This document shows positions 1-8,896 of a DNA stretch of 64,000 nucleotides, piece by piece. Location of the stretch: assembly GCA_002337455.1 (NCBI GenBank), contig DDGC01000002.1:144636-208635 (forward strand), in the 5' to 3' direction. Both the position numbers and the translations under genes were made by a program. The notes under the pieces are model-generated. The model saw only the letters and a list, made by a program, of their open reading frames with translations. It was not told the DNA's origin and made no database searches. The stretch comes from Rhizobiales bacterium UBA1912 (GTDB lineage Bacteria > Pseudomonadota > Alphaproteobacteria > Rhizobiales > Devosiaceae). Numbering within the stretch: position 1 is the first letter of the stretch; each line of letters opens with the position of its first letter.

Positions 1-545
1 GTTCGTTGCGCTTGCGTCCATATAAGCGGGTTCGTGGGAGGGAGTATGCTTGCGGCAGGGAGAGCGGGGATAAGTTCTATCCGCCGTCTCAACCCTCCAC
101 ACCGTCATCCTCGGGCTTGACCCGGGGATCCGCTACATCGGGGGAGCCGGTGAAGGGGTTGAGGATCGCTGAGGTGCGAGGAGCATCACTTCTGCTGTGC
201 CCGCGATTGCGCTGCGGATCCCCGGGTCGAGCCCGAGGATGACGCGGGTGGGGGTGGGGTTATGCCGGAGACAATGCCGAGAGCAGCGGGGGATTCCTTG
301 CTCCGGGACGAGCTCGGGGTGACAGCGGTGGGTGGGTGGTTATGCCGGAGGCAATGCCGAGTGCGGCGGGGGATACCTTGCCCCCCGGGACGAGCCTCGG
401 GGTGACGAAGGGGAGGATTGAGCCGCAGCGCAAACCGTGGGTGCCGTCTTGCTCAGGATGATGGGGAAGCCGACGCGGTGAACGGGTGAGCGGGCGGCGC
501 GCATCGATCTCGACAAGCGGGCGGAATCGGGGTCACTGTCAGGTT
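1..545. other. Intergenic region rich in short repeats
   Basis: No convincing gene. Two oppositely oriented copies of the palindromic extragenic element (core GGATCCCCGGGTC-type) lie at about 103-132 and 215-243. Further on, a block starting GTTATGCCGGAGACAATGCC at 259 recurs almost identically at 339, giving an imperfect tandem repeat of about 80 bp whose units each end in a CGGGACGAGC-CGGGGTGAC hairpin remnant. I looked for a fluoride riboswitch before crcB and did not recognise one. Confidence 0.6.
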
Positions 546-950
546 ATGAACACTTCCCTTTTCGGTCTGGCATGCGTCGGCCTTGGTGGCGGAGCCGGAG
601 CGATTTTCCGCCATTTCGTTTCGAGCGCCGTTGCCCGTAAATTCGGGCACGGCACGTTCGGCACGCTGGCTGTCAATATAACGGGCTGTTTGCTCATCGG
701 GATGATGGCCGGATTTTCCGTAGCGCCCGGGGAGACGGCGGCCATGCCCACGCCGTGGTGGCTGCTGCTGGTTGTGGGACTGTGCGGGGGCTATACGACG
801 GTTTCGAGCTTTTCACTGCAGACGCTGACACTGGTGCGTGAAGGGCATGGCGGGCCGGCACTTCTCAACATCGGCGCTTCACTTGTCCTGTGCCTTTCAG
901 CCGCCGCGATCGGCTTTGCGCTGGTCCATTCACTTGGGGTCATACAGTGA
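546..950 (+). CDS. crcB1: Fluoride ion channel CrcB/Fluc, first copy
   Basis: 134-residue inner-membrane protein of the CrcB/Fluc family, which exports fluoride as a dual-topology dimer. Four hydrophobic helices are visible. Family motifs are GGGAGAIFRHF near residue 15, GTLAVNITGC near 43 and GLCGGYTTVSSFS near 80; the last carries the pore Phe/Thr/Ser residues. I chose the ATG at 546 rather than an upstream GTG because it gives the normal family N-terminus. It overlaps the next gene, a second crcB, by four bases. Families with two crcB genes may form heterodimers; that is known for other bacteria and inferred here. Confidence 0.9.
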   Translation: MNTSLFGLACVGLGGGAGAIFRHFVSSAVARKFGHGTFGTLAVNITGCLLIGMMAGFSVAPGETAAMPTPWWLLLVVGLCGGYTTVSSFSLQTLTLVREGHGGPALLNIGASLVLCLSAAAIGFALVHSLGVIQ

Positions 951-1363
951 GCGAGAGGCACCTCATTGTTGCCATAGCGGGGGGTGGCGCGCTGGGCAGC
1001 ATGGCCCGATACGGGCTGTCGCTTTTTGCGCTATCGACACTCCCCGGCTGGGCCATCGCCGGTACGCTGGCCGCAAATATCGCGGGGTCGCTATTGATCG
1101 GGCTGATTGCGGCGTGGTCGGTGCGCCGTCTGCCCTCGCCCCTGCTCAACGGGTTTCTGGTGACCGGGTTTTGCGGCGGGTTCACTACATTTTCGGCGTT
1201 TTCACTGGAGACGCTGCTTCTGGCAATGTCGGGCGCGTGGGAGATGACGCTTGGCTATATCGCGGTTTCGACCATCGGCTGGATGGTGGCCGCGTGGCTC
1301 GGCTGGAGCGCGGGAATGGCGCTGTTTGCGGCAAAAGAGGGTGTTGCCCAAACCAAATCTTAA
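947..1363 (+). CDS. crcB2: Fluoride ion channel CrcB/Fluc, second copy
   Basis: 138-residue CrcB paralogue. The start is GTG at 947, inside the GTGA that also ends crcB1, so the two genes are translationally coupled. It has four predicted membrane helices, GGGALGSMARYG near the start, TLAANIAGSLLIG, and GFCGGFTTFSAFS, the fluoride-selectivity segment. Conserved Asn and Phe residues are present in both copies, so neither looks degenerate. The longer ATG reading from 890 would run through crcB1 and add a non-family N-terminus. Confidence 0.9.
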   Translation: MSERHLIVAIAGGGALGSMARYGLSLFALSTLPGWAIAGTLAANIAGSLLIGLIAAWSVRRLPSPLLNGFLVTGFCGGFTTFSAFSLETLLLAMSGAWEMTLGYIAVSTIGWMVAAWLGWSAGMALFAAKEGVAQTKS

Positions 1364-1398
1364 ACGGAGCGCTGCCATAAACCGCAAGGAGAAAAGCC

Positions 1399-2643
1399 TT
1401 GGGGACCACGATTATGCTCAGCCGCATCAACGCCATGGGCGTTCTGTTTGCCATTGCCGCGCTGATGGCGCTGGCGCTGACGGGGGGATTGGCGCTCTAC
1501 GCCATTATCGAGGACCCCGGCTCGAACAGTTATGCGCTTCTGGCCGAAGCGTTTCTTAACGGGCGGCTGGACACAACGACCTGTTTCGACGGCGATTGCG
1601 CGCGGTTCGAGGACAAGATCTTCGTCATGTTCCCGCCAGTGCCGGCGATCATCGCCCTGCCCTTCGTGGCGCTGTTCGGGGTCAATTTTTCCGGCTTCGT
1701 GTTTCTCTCGGCCATCGCCTTTGCGCTTTCGGTGTGGCTGTGGTGGCAGATTTTCGAGGGGCTTAAAGTCGACCGCGACGTGGCCATCTGGCTGCTGCTG
1801 GGCCTCGCCTTTGCCACCCCGCTGTATTTCGTGACCATCCGCGGCGATGGCATCTGGTTTTTTGCCCAGGCGATCGGGTTTGCCTTCACCTCGCTGGCCA
1901 TCCACCAGATGGTGCGCGGCGGCAGCCTGATTTTGGCCGGGGCGTGCATCGGGGCGGCTTTTTTGTGCCGGCAGATGGCGGTGTTTTATCTGCCCTTCCT
2001 CTTTGCCCTGTCGCTCGACCGGTTCGAGCCGCTGATCAGTTTTTCGCGCGAGCATATCGTGCGGGTGCTCAAGCTGGGGCTGCCGGCGGGCGTCGCGGTG
2101 CTGATCTATCTCGCCTACAACTACCTGCGGTTCGGCGATCCGATGCAAACCGGCTATCCCTACATGATCGGCGCCGATATTGCCGAGGGCGGGTCGATGA
2201 TCAACTACCGGCTGGCCGAGCACGGGCTGTGGTCGTCGGCCTATGTGCTGTTCAACACGCTCTATATGTTCGTGCAGGGCTTCCACATGGATTTTGGCGG
2301 CAATGCGATGGTCGATCCGGCGGGGCTCGATCCGTCAGGCACGGCGCTTTTGGCGGCCAGCCCGTTCGTGCTGTTTGCGTTTTTCGCGCCGATGCGCCGC
2401 CCGGTGCTGATCGGGATCGCGACAATCCTCGTTATTGCGGTGCCGACGCTGTTCTATCATTCGAACGGGTATTCCCAGTTCAACGTGCAGCGCTATGCAC
2501 TCGACTGGCTGCCTATCGTTTTCTACATACTGGCGCTGGCGCTGGCCGACAGGGATTTGCGGGGGCTGGGGCTGCTGGTGACGTTCGGCATCGGGCTGAA
2601 CCTGGTGACGATGGCGTTTCTGGCGCTGGGGCTGGCGGGCTAG
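1399..2643 (+). CDS. Polytopic membrane protein, glycosyltransferase (PMT/ArnT)-like
   Basis: 414-residue integral membrane protein with about ten hydrophobic segments. It resembles bacterial GT-C/PMT-like glycosyltransferases in layout: an acidic loop after the first helix (residues about 25-60, including EDPGSNSYALLAEAFLNG) and the phrase NYLRFGDPMQTGYPY near residue 235. I cannot name a substrate. The start is ambiguous: TTG at 1399 lies 7 nt after AAGGAG, while ATG at 1414 is a weaker fit to the ribosome site. It converges on the ABC exporter gene, only three bases apart, and lies near GtrA and UbiA genes, which fits an envelope-glycan role by association only. Confidence 0.6.
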   Translation: MGTTIMLSRINAMGVLFAIAALMALALTGGLALYAIIEDPGSNSYALLAEAFLNGRLDTTTCFDGDCARFEDKIFVMFPPVPAIIALPFVALFGVNFSGFVFLSAIAFALSVWLWWQIFEGLKVDRDVAIWLLLGLAFATPLYFVTIRGDGIWFFAQAIGFAFTSLAIHQMVRGGSLILAGACIGAAFLCRQMAVFYLPFLFALSLDRFEPLISFSREHIVRVLKLGLPAGVAVLIYLAYNYLRFGDPMQTGYPYMIGADIAEGGSMINYRLAEHGLWSSAYVLFNTLYMFVQGFHMDFGGNAMVDPAGLDPSGTALLAASPFVLFAFFAPMRRPVLIGIATILVIAVPTLFYHSNGYSQFNVQRYALDWLPIVFYILALALADRDLRGLGLLVTFGIGLNLVTMAFLALGLAG

Positions 2644-2646
2644 AGC

Positions 2647-4374
2647 CTACTCCGCCGCCCAGGCGCCGAATTGCGCATTGTGAAGGCGGGCATAGGCGCC
2701 GGCCTTGGCGACCAGATCGTCATGGGCGCCCTCTTCCACGATGCGGCCGTCGGAGACGACGGCAATGCGGTTTGCGTTGCGGATGGTGGCCAGCCGGTGG
2801 GCGATGACCAGTGTGGTCCGGCCTTCCGAGAGCGCCGCAAGGGCGCGCTGAATCTGCATTTCGGTTTCGGTATCGAGGGCCGAGGTCGCCTCGTCGAGAA
2901 TGAGGATCGGCGGGTTTTTCAGGAATATCCGCGCGATGGCCAGACGTTGCTTCTGGCCGCCCGAGAGCTTCACGCCGCGCTCGCCGATCATGGTGTCGAG
3001 CCCATCGGGCAATTGGGCGATGACGCTATCGAACTGGGCGCTGCGGGCGGCGTCCATAATCTCTTCGTCGGTGGCGCCGAGACGGCCGTAGGCGATGTTG
3101 TCGCGGATCGAGGTGCCGAACATGAAGACGTCCTGCTGCACGATGCCGATCTGGCTGCGCAGGGAATCCTGGGTCATGTCGCGGATGTCGATGCCATCGA
3201 CGGTGATGGCGCCGGAATCGATTTCGTAAAAGCGCGGCAGCAGCGAGCAGATGGTGGTCTTGCCCGCACCTGACGGGCCGACTAGAGCGATGGTCTCGCC
3301 CGCCTTTACGTTGAGGGTGATGTCGCGCAGGATCGGGCGGCTGTCGGAATAGGCGAAATCGACGCTATCGAAAGTGATGTCGCCCTTGAGATTGGCGATT
3401 TTTTTCGCGTTGGGGCTGTCGACGATATCAGGCTCTGTATCCATCAGATCGGTGAAGCGTTTGAAGCCGGCGATGCCTTTTGGATAGCTTTCGATGACCG
3501 AGATGATCTTGTCGATGGGCCGGAACAGGACGGTGATGAGCAGCAGAAAGCCGACGAACTGGCCGTAGGTCATTTCGCCATACATGACGAGCGCCGTGCC
3601 GGCGAGCATCACCATCAGTTGCACGAGGCTCTTGGCCATATAGGAAATCGAGATCGAGGCCGTCATGATCTTGTAGGCCTGGAGCTTTGTGGTGCGATAG
3701 CTCTGGTTGTCCCCCTCGAACAGCTTGCGCTCGTGACGTTCGTTGGCGAAAGCGCGCACGGCGCGGACGCCGCCGATGGACTCTTCGATCCGCTGGTTGA
3801 AATCGCCGACCCGGCCGTAAAGGTTCTTCCAGGTCAGGGTCATGGCGCTTCCGTATTTGAAGATGAGGAAGGCGGCGACCGGGACGATGAACAGGGTGAG
3901 CGCGGCGAGCTTGAGGTTCATCAGGGCCATGATGATGAAGGCGCCGATGAAGGTCATGATGGCGATGAACACGTCCTCGGGACCGTGGTGGGCGATTTCG
4001 CCAACCTCTTCGAGGTCCTTGGTGACGTGGGTGATCAGGTGACCGGTCTTCTTGTTGTCGAAGTAGCGGAACGAGAGCTTGTGCAGGTGATCGAAGGCCT
4101 GGCGGCGCATGTCGGTTTCGATGCCGATGCCCAGCGCGTGGCCCCAATAGTTGACGATCGAAAGCAGACCGGCGTTGAGGATATAGACGATCAGCAGACC
4201 CGCGGCGGCGGCGAAAATCCAGAACCAGCTCTGGCTGGGCAGCAATTGATCGACATAAAGCTGAACGACAACCGGGAAGCTCAATTCGAGCAGGCCGACG
4301 ATGACTGCGCAGCCGAAATCGAGGAAAAACAAGCCCTTATAGGGAGCGTAATAGGAGAAAAATCGGCGCAACAT
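2647..4374 (-). CDS. Exporter-type ABC transporter, fused permease/ATPase (MsbA-like)
   Basis: 575-residue ABC half-transporter. An N-terminal six-helix domain (about residues 10-310) is followed by an ATPase with Walker A GPSGAGKTT near 363, the signature LSGGQKQR near 470, Walker B ILILDEATSALD and the H-loop IAHRLAT. This is the full normal length for the MsbA/lipid-or-drug exporter group and would act as a homodimer in the inner membrane. It sits 52 bases downstream of gtrA on the same strand, so it may be the last gene of a HAD-UbiA / gtrA / exporter operon. The substrate cannot be read from sequence. Confidence 0.9.
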   Translation of the reverse strand: MLRRFFSYYAPYKGLFFLDFGCAVIVGLLELSFPVVVQLYVDQLLPSQSWFWIFAAAAGLLIVYILNAGLLSIVNYWGHALGIGIETDMRRQAFDHLHKLSFRYFDNKKTGHLITHVTKDLEEVGEIAHHGPEDVFIAIMTFIGAFIIMALMNLKLAALTLFIVPVAAFLIFKYGSAMTLTWKNLYGRVGDFNQRIEESIGGVRAVRAFANERHERKLFEGDNQSYRTTKLQAYKIMTASISISYMAKSLVQLMVMLAGTALVMYGEMTYGQFVGFLLLITVLFRPIDKIISVIESYPKGIAGFKRFTDLMDTEPDIVDSPNAKKIANLKGDITFDSVDFAYSDSRPILRDITLNVKAGETIALVGPSGAGKTTICSLLPRFYEIDSGAITVDGIDIRDMTQDSLRSQIGIVQQDVFMFGTSIRDNIAYGRLGATDEEIMDAARSAQFDSVIAQLPDGLDTMIGERGVKLSGGQKQRLAIARIFLKNPPILILDEATSALDTETEMQIQRALAALSEGRTTLVIAHRLATIRNANRIAVVSDGRIVEEGAHDDLVAKAGAYARLHNAQFGAWAAE

Positions 4375-4426
4375 GGTCAGATCGCTTTCAATACCGTCCG
4401 GACCTAGCGCGCTTAAACAAGACCCG

Positions 4427-4864
4427 TCAAGTCAAGTTTTCTGCGCGATCCGGTGCGGCTCGAAAGCTGAGATATTTGTGACCAAAGAAATTTGCAACAG
4501 CACCGACGCCAATCGCCGTGCCGTGCGCAACGGCTTCCGGCAGCACGCGCCAGCCTATTGCCGGGAGGGCATGATCGAGCAAGGCGAGCGAAACCGCCAT
4601 GACCACCACGGCGCCGACGGCATTGACGATGAGAAAAAGCGTAACCTGCAGCGCCATGGGCTGGCGGGAATTGGGAAAGACGTAAGCGCGGTAGAGCGTG
4701 AACCCGGCGCTCATGCCGATGAGATAGGCAACGAACACGGCGGCGGGAAACGGCATGACGAGCGAAAGCGGGAACCGCACCAGCCAGTTGATGGCCGCAG
4801 CCAGACCGCCGAGCAGCAGGAAGCGCACGATCTGGGGCAGTTTGAGGAAAGCCTGCAGGCTCAT
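4427..4864 (-). CDS. GtrA-family membrane protein
   Basis: 145 residues with four transmembrane helices, matching the GtrA family, proposed to move or accompany polyprenyl-phosphate-linked sugars across the inner membrane. The family pattern is seen in QIVRFLLLGGLAAAINWLV near residue 10 and the final helix with VANFFGHKYLSF. The ATG at 4864 overlaps the stop of the upstream HAD-UbiA gene as ATGA, so coupled translation is likely. UbiA-type enzymes that make prenyl-phosphate sugars often neighbour GtrA proteins, which supports a joint role. Confidence 0.85.
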   Translation of the reverse strand: MSLQAFLKLPQIVRFLLLGGLAAAINWLVRFPLSLVMPFPAAVFVAYLIGMSAGFTLYRAYVFPNSRQPMALQVTLFLIVNAVGAVVVMAVSLALLDHALPAIGWRVLPEAVAHGTAIGVGAVANFFGHKYLSFRAAPDRAENLT

Positions 4865-6342
4865 ATGCCGATCCAGGCGAGAAAGAACCCGAGCGCCAGG
4901 CCGGCAGCGAGCATCAGGCTTTTGGGGTCCTTCATGGCAAAGGCGACGGGATCGTCGTTGAGTTCGCCGCGAAAGCTCAGCATCCAGATGCGGCCGATCC
5001 ACAGGAAGAGGGCGGCGGGCATGAGCCAGAGCCAGACCGAATCCGAATAGAAATCGGCGGCCAGCGCATCCTGGGTGAGATAGAGCACGAGGATCAACAC
5101 CGAGCCGATGCCGCTCGACACGCCCATTGCCATGATGAAGGGCGCGTCGGTGGTGAAATATCCACGACCGCTAATGCGGCCCGAACCGCCATTGTCGGTC
5201 ATGCGCTGTACCTCTGTGTTGCGCTTGGCAAAGGACAGCGAAGCAAACAGAAACATCGAAAACACCAGCAGCCAGGGCGAGGCCATGACGCCCACGGCGA
5301 CGATGCCGAGCACCAGCCGGATGGTGAACAGCACGGCAAGAGTGAAGGCATCGAGGATCGGCTTGCGCTTAATGCCCATTGAATAGGCGACGGTCAGGGC
5401 CAGGTAGGCGCCCAAGGTTACAACAACCAAAGGATTGACCAGCGCGCCGAGCGCGAAAGCTGCAATCATTGCGACTGGCATGGCCGCAACGGCGTGGGCT
5501 ATGGAAATGCGGCCAGCCGCCAGCGGGCGGTTGCGCTTGGACCAGTGGTGGCGGTCGTCTGCGATGTCCCAGAGGTCATTGAGCAAATAGGTCGAGGACG
5601 CGAGAATTCCCAGAGCGAGAAAGGCGATACCGGCGCTTGTCCATGCGGCAAGGTCCAGCATGTGCCCGCCCAGCATGAGCGGCACGAAGACCAGCGCATT
5701 CTTGGCCCATTGGTGCAGGCGGGCTTCCTTGACCCAATCCTTGAGGCGCGCCGGACGCTTTATGGTGTGCTCGATCGGCGTCAGGCGGGCCGCTGCGCGT
5801 CCCACGCTACCGGCGGTTTCGACCAGAACGGCGCCCTTTGCGTGTTTCCAGACGGCAAGGTCGGTCTTGCTGTCGCCCGCATAAACGAAGCCGTCGGGAA
5901 ACATTTCGGCCAGCTTTTCGGCTTTCGTGGCGCCCTTGAGATTGGTGACGCCGTCGGAGGCAATCGTCCTGTCTATGAAGGGAAAGCGGCGAGCTATCCG
6001 TATGGCCAGCAGGCTGTCGGCGGCGGTTGCGAGGACGATTTCGCGGCCCTTGGCCTTTTCCGCTTCCGCATAAGCGACGATTTCGTCGTTGAGGGGAATG
6101 TCGTCGACCTCGAGCGTCACGTGCCGGGCCAGTTGCTGCTTGAGATGGGCTTTGCCCTTGAGCAGCCATGCAACGAGCGAGAACAGGCCGAGCGCGTTCT
6201 GCTTGAGATAGGCGAAAACCGTCTCGTGCAGCAAATCGGTGCGGATCAGGGTGTTGTCGAGGTCGAGAACGAGCGGGACGAGTCCCGATTGGACTTGCCG
6301 ATCGGCATCGATTTGTTTGACCGCAATGGCTGATTTGGGCAT
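4861..6342 (-). CDS. HAD phosphatase-like / UbiA prenyltransferase fusion
   Basis: 493 residues. The N-terminal third is HAD-like: motif I LDLDNTLIRTD near residue 27 and a late acidic motif YAGDSKTDLAVW near 155. From about residue 205 there is a polytopic UbiA prenyltransferase with the first Asp-rich motif NDLWDIADDRHHWSKRNRP near 250 and a second acidic region, EVQRMTDNGG. UbiA-family relatives attach phosphoribose to polyprenyl phosphate and a HAD domain could remove the phosphate; this pairing is known in the family and the exact product here is inferred. It is the first gene of the minus-strand set with gtrA and the ABC exporter. No DprE-like epimerase is adjacent. Confidence 0.85.
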   Translation of the reverse strand: MPKSAIAVKQIDADRQVQSGLVPLVLDLDNTLIRTDLLHETVFAYLKQNALGLFSLVAWLLKGKAHLKQQLARHVTLEVDDIPLNDEIVAYAEAEKAKGREIVLATAADSLLAIRIARRFPFIDRTIASDGVTNLKGATKAEKLAEMFPDGFVYAGDSKTDLAVWKHAKGAVLVETAGSVGRAAARLTPIEHTIKRPARLKDWVKEARLHQWAKNALVFVPLMLGGHMLDLAAWTSAGIAFLALGILASSTYLLNDLWDIADDRHHWSKRNRPLAAGRISIAHAVAAMPVAMIAAFALGALVNPLVVVTLGAYLALTVAYSMGIKRKPILDAFTLAVLFTIRLVLGIVAVGVMASPWLLVFSMFLFASLSFAKRNTEVQRMTDNGGSGRISGRGYFTTDAPFIMAMGVSSGIGSVLILVLYLTQDALAADFYSDSVWLWLMPAALFLWIGRIWMLSFRGELNDDPVAFAMKDPKSLMLAAGLALGFFLAWIGI

Positions 6343-6437
6343 CGCACCTGCTCGCTCCGAAATTTCGCCCTTGTTATCGCGGGCGCGGGGCGTGGGTGCA
6401 AAGCAAACAGCAAATAAGCGTTAATCAGGCGCGACAT

Positions 6438-6454
6438 GCATTTGGATCAAATGC
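6438..6454. promoter_or_regulatory. Inverted repeat upstream of the HAD-UbiA gene
   Basis: GCATTTG-GAT-CAAATGC is a perfect 7+3+7 palindrome. A further half-site in the same orientation, TCAAATGCG, occurs at 6489-6497. It lies in the 218-bp gap between phoB and the HAD-UbiA gene, about 95 bp upstream of the HAD-UbiA start, and looks like an operator for a dimeric regulator. I do not recognise the regulator. Confidence 0.4.
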
Positions 6455-6536
6455 GTTGCAAAATTTACGCTTTGTCGATGTGGCTAAATCAAATGCGGGC
6501 CGGATCGATAAAATCGTACCTAAACCTGGATTGGTC

Positions 6537-6558
6537 GCGCGGTCTTTTCTGACCGCGC
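6537..6558 (-). terminator. Hairpin after phoB
   Basis: GCGCGGTC-TTTTCT-GACCGCGC is a perfect 8-bp stem directly after the phoB stop codon. The transcript has no strong U-run, so it may stabilise the 3' end or act as a weak terminator of the pst-phoU-phoB operon. Confidence 0.55.
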
Positions 6559-6560
6559 TC

Positions 6561-7259
6561 CTAGTTTGATACGAACTTTTCGTCGAACGCGTAGCCCGCG
6601 CCGCGCACTGTGCGGATCGGGTCCTTGACGCGGCCTCTGTTGATGGCTTTGCGCAGGCGGCCCACATGCACGTCCACTGTCCGCTCGTCGACATACACAT
6701 CAGTGCCCCAGACGCCATCGAGCAGCTGCTCGCGCGAATAGACGCGGCCGGGATTGCCCATGAGATATTCGAGCAGGCGGTATTCGGTGGGCCCGAGATG
6801 GACTTCCTTGCCCGAACGGCGAACGCGATGGGTGGTGCGGTCGAGCTCGATATCGCCCGCCTTGAGTATGGCGGCGATCAATTGCGGGTTGGACCGGCGC
6901 AGAAGGGCGTTGATGCGCGCCATGAGCTCGGGGAGCGAGAAGGGCTTTACGACGTAATCGTCGGCGCCCGTCGCCAGCCCGCGCACCCGTTCCTCTTCCT
7001 CACCGCGCGCGGTGAGCATGATGATCGGGATACGGGCCGTGTCGGTGCGGGCCCGGATGCGGCGGCAGATTTCGATGCCCGAAGTGCCCGGCAGCATCCA
7101 GTCGAGCAGGATGATGTCGGGGGTGTTTTCGGCAATGCGCAGCATTGCCTCTTCGGCATCTTCGGCGGTCGCGACGGAAAAATCTTCAGCTTCGAGATTG
7201 TATCGCAGCAGTTCGACGAGATCGGCCTCGTCTTCAACAACAAGAACCTGCGGGATCAT
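6561..7259 (-). CDS. phoB: Phosphate regulon response regulator PhoB
   Basis: 232-residue OmpR-type response regulator. The receiver domain (1-120) has acidic residues near the start (VEDEADL) and the phospho-acceptor Asp in LLDWMLPG near residue 53. The C-terminal winged helix (about 130-228) includes TEYRLLEYLMGNPGRVYSREQLL and VDVHVGRLRKA. Activated by PhoR under phosphate starvation, it binds Pho boxes. The start at 7259 (MIPQVLVVEDE) matches the family; longer readings are unsupported. It is the last gene of phoR / pstSCAB-phoU-phoB, separated from phoU by four bases. Confidence 0.96.
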   Translation of the reverse strand: MIPQVLVVEDEADLVELLRYNLEAEDFSVATAEDAEEAMLRIAENTPDIILLDWMLPGTSGIEICRRIRARTDTARIPIIMLTARGEEEERVRGLATGADDYVVKPFSLPELMARINALLRRSNPQLIAAILKAGDIELDRTTHRVRRSGKEVHLGPTEYRLLEYLMGNPGRVYSREQLLDGVWGTDVYVDERTVDVHVGRLRKAINRGRVKDPIRTVRGAGYAFDEKFVSN

Positions 7260-7263
7260 ATAG

Positions 7264-7968
7264 TCAGCCCTTGATCTGCTCGCGCTTGAAATCCTCAACA
7301 TCGGATGTCAGCGACTGGCCGGTCGCAAGGAAATAGGCTTGCTCGGCAATATTGGTCGAGTGATCGCCCACACGTTCCAGGTTCTTGCCACAGAACAGGA
7401 GGTGCGTGCACATGGTGATGTTGCGCGGATCTTCCATCATGTAGGTCAGGAGTTCGCGGAACAGCGACACATAGAGCGCGTCGACATCGGTATCGCGCTC
7501 GACGACGTCGATGGCGATGTCCTTGTCACGGCCGGCAAAGGCATCAAGGGCCAGTTTGACCTGGCGCTGCACGAGTTCGCCCATATGGCGCAGCCCGTTC
7601 TTGAACTGGCTCGACATGCCGATCCCTTCGAACTGGGTCGAGCGCCGGGCCGTCGATTTGGCCATGTCGCCGATGCGTTCGAGATCGTTGGCGACGTGAA
7701 TCGAGGCGATGACCAGACGCAGATCCTGCGCCATGGGCTGGCGGCGGGCGATGATCGAGACCGCCATCTCATCGATATGGGCCTGCATCGCGTCGACCTT
7801 CTTGTCGGCGGCAACGGTTGCCATGGCGAGATCGGCGTCCGAGCGGATGAGCGCGTCGGTGGCGTTGGAAATCGCCTTTTCCACCAGACCCCCCATCTCG
7901 GAAATCGAACGGGCGAGTTCGATCAGCTCATCTTCATAGGAAGTGACGATATGTTCGCTATTGGGCAT
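7264..7968 (-). CDS. phoU: Phosphate signalling protein PhoU
   Basis: 234 residues, mostly helical, with the two PhoU repeats (about 15-105 and 120-210). Metal-binding-type segments are present: RLVIASIHVANDLERIGDMAKS in the first and HLLFCGKNLERVGDHSTNIAE in the second. PhoU links the Pst transporter to PhoR and keeps PhoB inactive when phosphate is plentiful. It lies between pstB and phoB, 58 bp after pstB, in the canonical order. Confidence 0.96.
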   Translation of the reverse strand: MPNSEHIVTSYEDELIELARSISEMGGLVEKAISNATDALIRSDADLAMATVAADKKVDAMQAHIDEMAVSIIARRQPMAQDLRLVIASIHVANDLERIGDMAKSTARRSTQFEGIGMSSQFKNGLRHMGELVQRQVKLALDAFAGRDKDIAIDVVERDTDVDALYVSLFRELLTYMMEDPRNITMCTHLLFCGKNLERVGDHSTNIAEQAYFLATGQSLTSDVEDFKREQIKG

Positions 7969-8026
7969 CGCTCTTTATCCTTCTTGTCGCATTCGCGAAC
8001 CGCAAAACCTGATTTCCTGCGAACGC

Positions 8027-8896
8027 TTAGCCGATACGGCCGGTAATATAATCCTGCGTCCGCTTTTCCCGGGGGTTGGTGAAGATGGCCTCGGTCGGGC
8101 CTTCCTCGATCAGCTTGCCGAGATGGAAAAACGCGGTCTTTTGCGAAACGCGCGCCGCCTGCTGCATGGAGTGGGTGACGATAACGATGGTGTAGTTGGC
8201 ACGCAATTCGTCGATCAGCTCTTCGATGATGGCTGTCGCAATCGGATCTAGCGCCGAGCACGGCTCATCCATCAGGATCACTTCAGGTCCGACAGCAATG
8301 GCGCGAGCGATACACAGGCGCTGCTGCTGGCCACCCGACAGGCCGGTGCCAGGCTGATGCAGCCGGTCCTTGACCTCCTCGAACAGCCCTGCCTTCTGCA
8401 GCGACGTCACGACGATTTCTTCGAGTTCGGTCTTGTTGCGAGCCAGGCCGTGAATCCGGGGGCCATAGGCGACGTTCTCGAAGATCGATTTGGGGAAAGG
8501 ATTGGGCTTTTGAAACACCATGCCGATCCGGGCGCGCAGCTCGACCACATCGAGGCTGGCGTCGTAAAGATTGTCGCCGTCGAGGGCGACTGTGCCGGTG
8601 ACCTTGCAGCCCTCGATGGTGTCATTCATGCGATTGATGCAGCGCAGGAAGGTGGATTTGCCGCAACCCGAGGGGCCGATAAAGGCGCTGACGGCCTTTT
8701 CCGGGATGTCGATCGAAACGTCGAACAGCGCTTGTTTCTCGCTGTAAAAGACCGAAACGTCCTTCGCCTTGAGGCGGGCGGGATGGCCCGTGTCGTCGGG
8801 TGTGCGTACTGTCTGAAAACCGGTCTCGCCGGCCGTTGTGTTGCCCTGGTTCATCGGAGGCGTTGCACTCCTGTCCATTGTGGTTTCGATTGTCAT
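8027..8896 (-). CDS. pstB: Phosphate ABC transporter ATP-binding protein PstB
   Basis: 289-residue ABC ATPase of the PstSCAB importer. It has Walker A GPSGCGKST near residue 74, the PstB-specific FQKPNPFPKSIFENVAYG Q-loop region, the signature LSGGQQQR and Walker B VILMDEPCSALDP. The first 40 residues are an extra, probably unstructured N-terminus; shorter ATG starts exist, but the ATG at 8896 overlaps the pstA stop by four bases, which favours it. Confidence 0.96.
   Translation of the reverse strand: MTIETTMDRSATPPMNQGNTTAGETGFQTVRTPDDTGHPARLKAKDVSVFYSEKQALFDVSIDIPEKAVSAFIGPSGCGKSTFLRCINRMNDTIEGCKVTGTVALDGDNLYDASLDVVELRARIGMVFQKPNPFPKSIFENVAYGPRIHGLARNKTELEEIVVTSLQKAGLFEEVKDRLHQPGTGLSGGQQQRLCIARAIAVGPEVILMDEPCSALDPIATAIIEELIDELRANYTIVIVTHSMQQAARVSQKTAFFHLGKLIEEGPTEAIFTNPREKRTQDYITGRIG

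Noticed and set aside
400..545. Fluoride riboswitch before crcB1
   Set aside because: I could not find the conserved GGNGATGG and closing segments of the crcB RNA.
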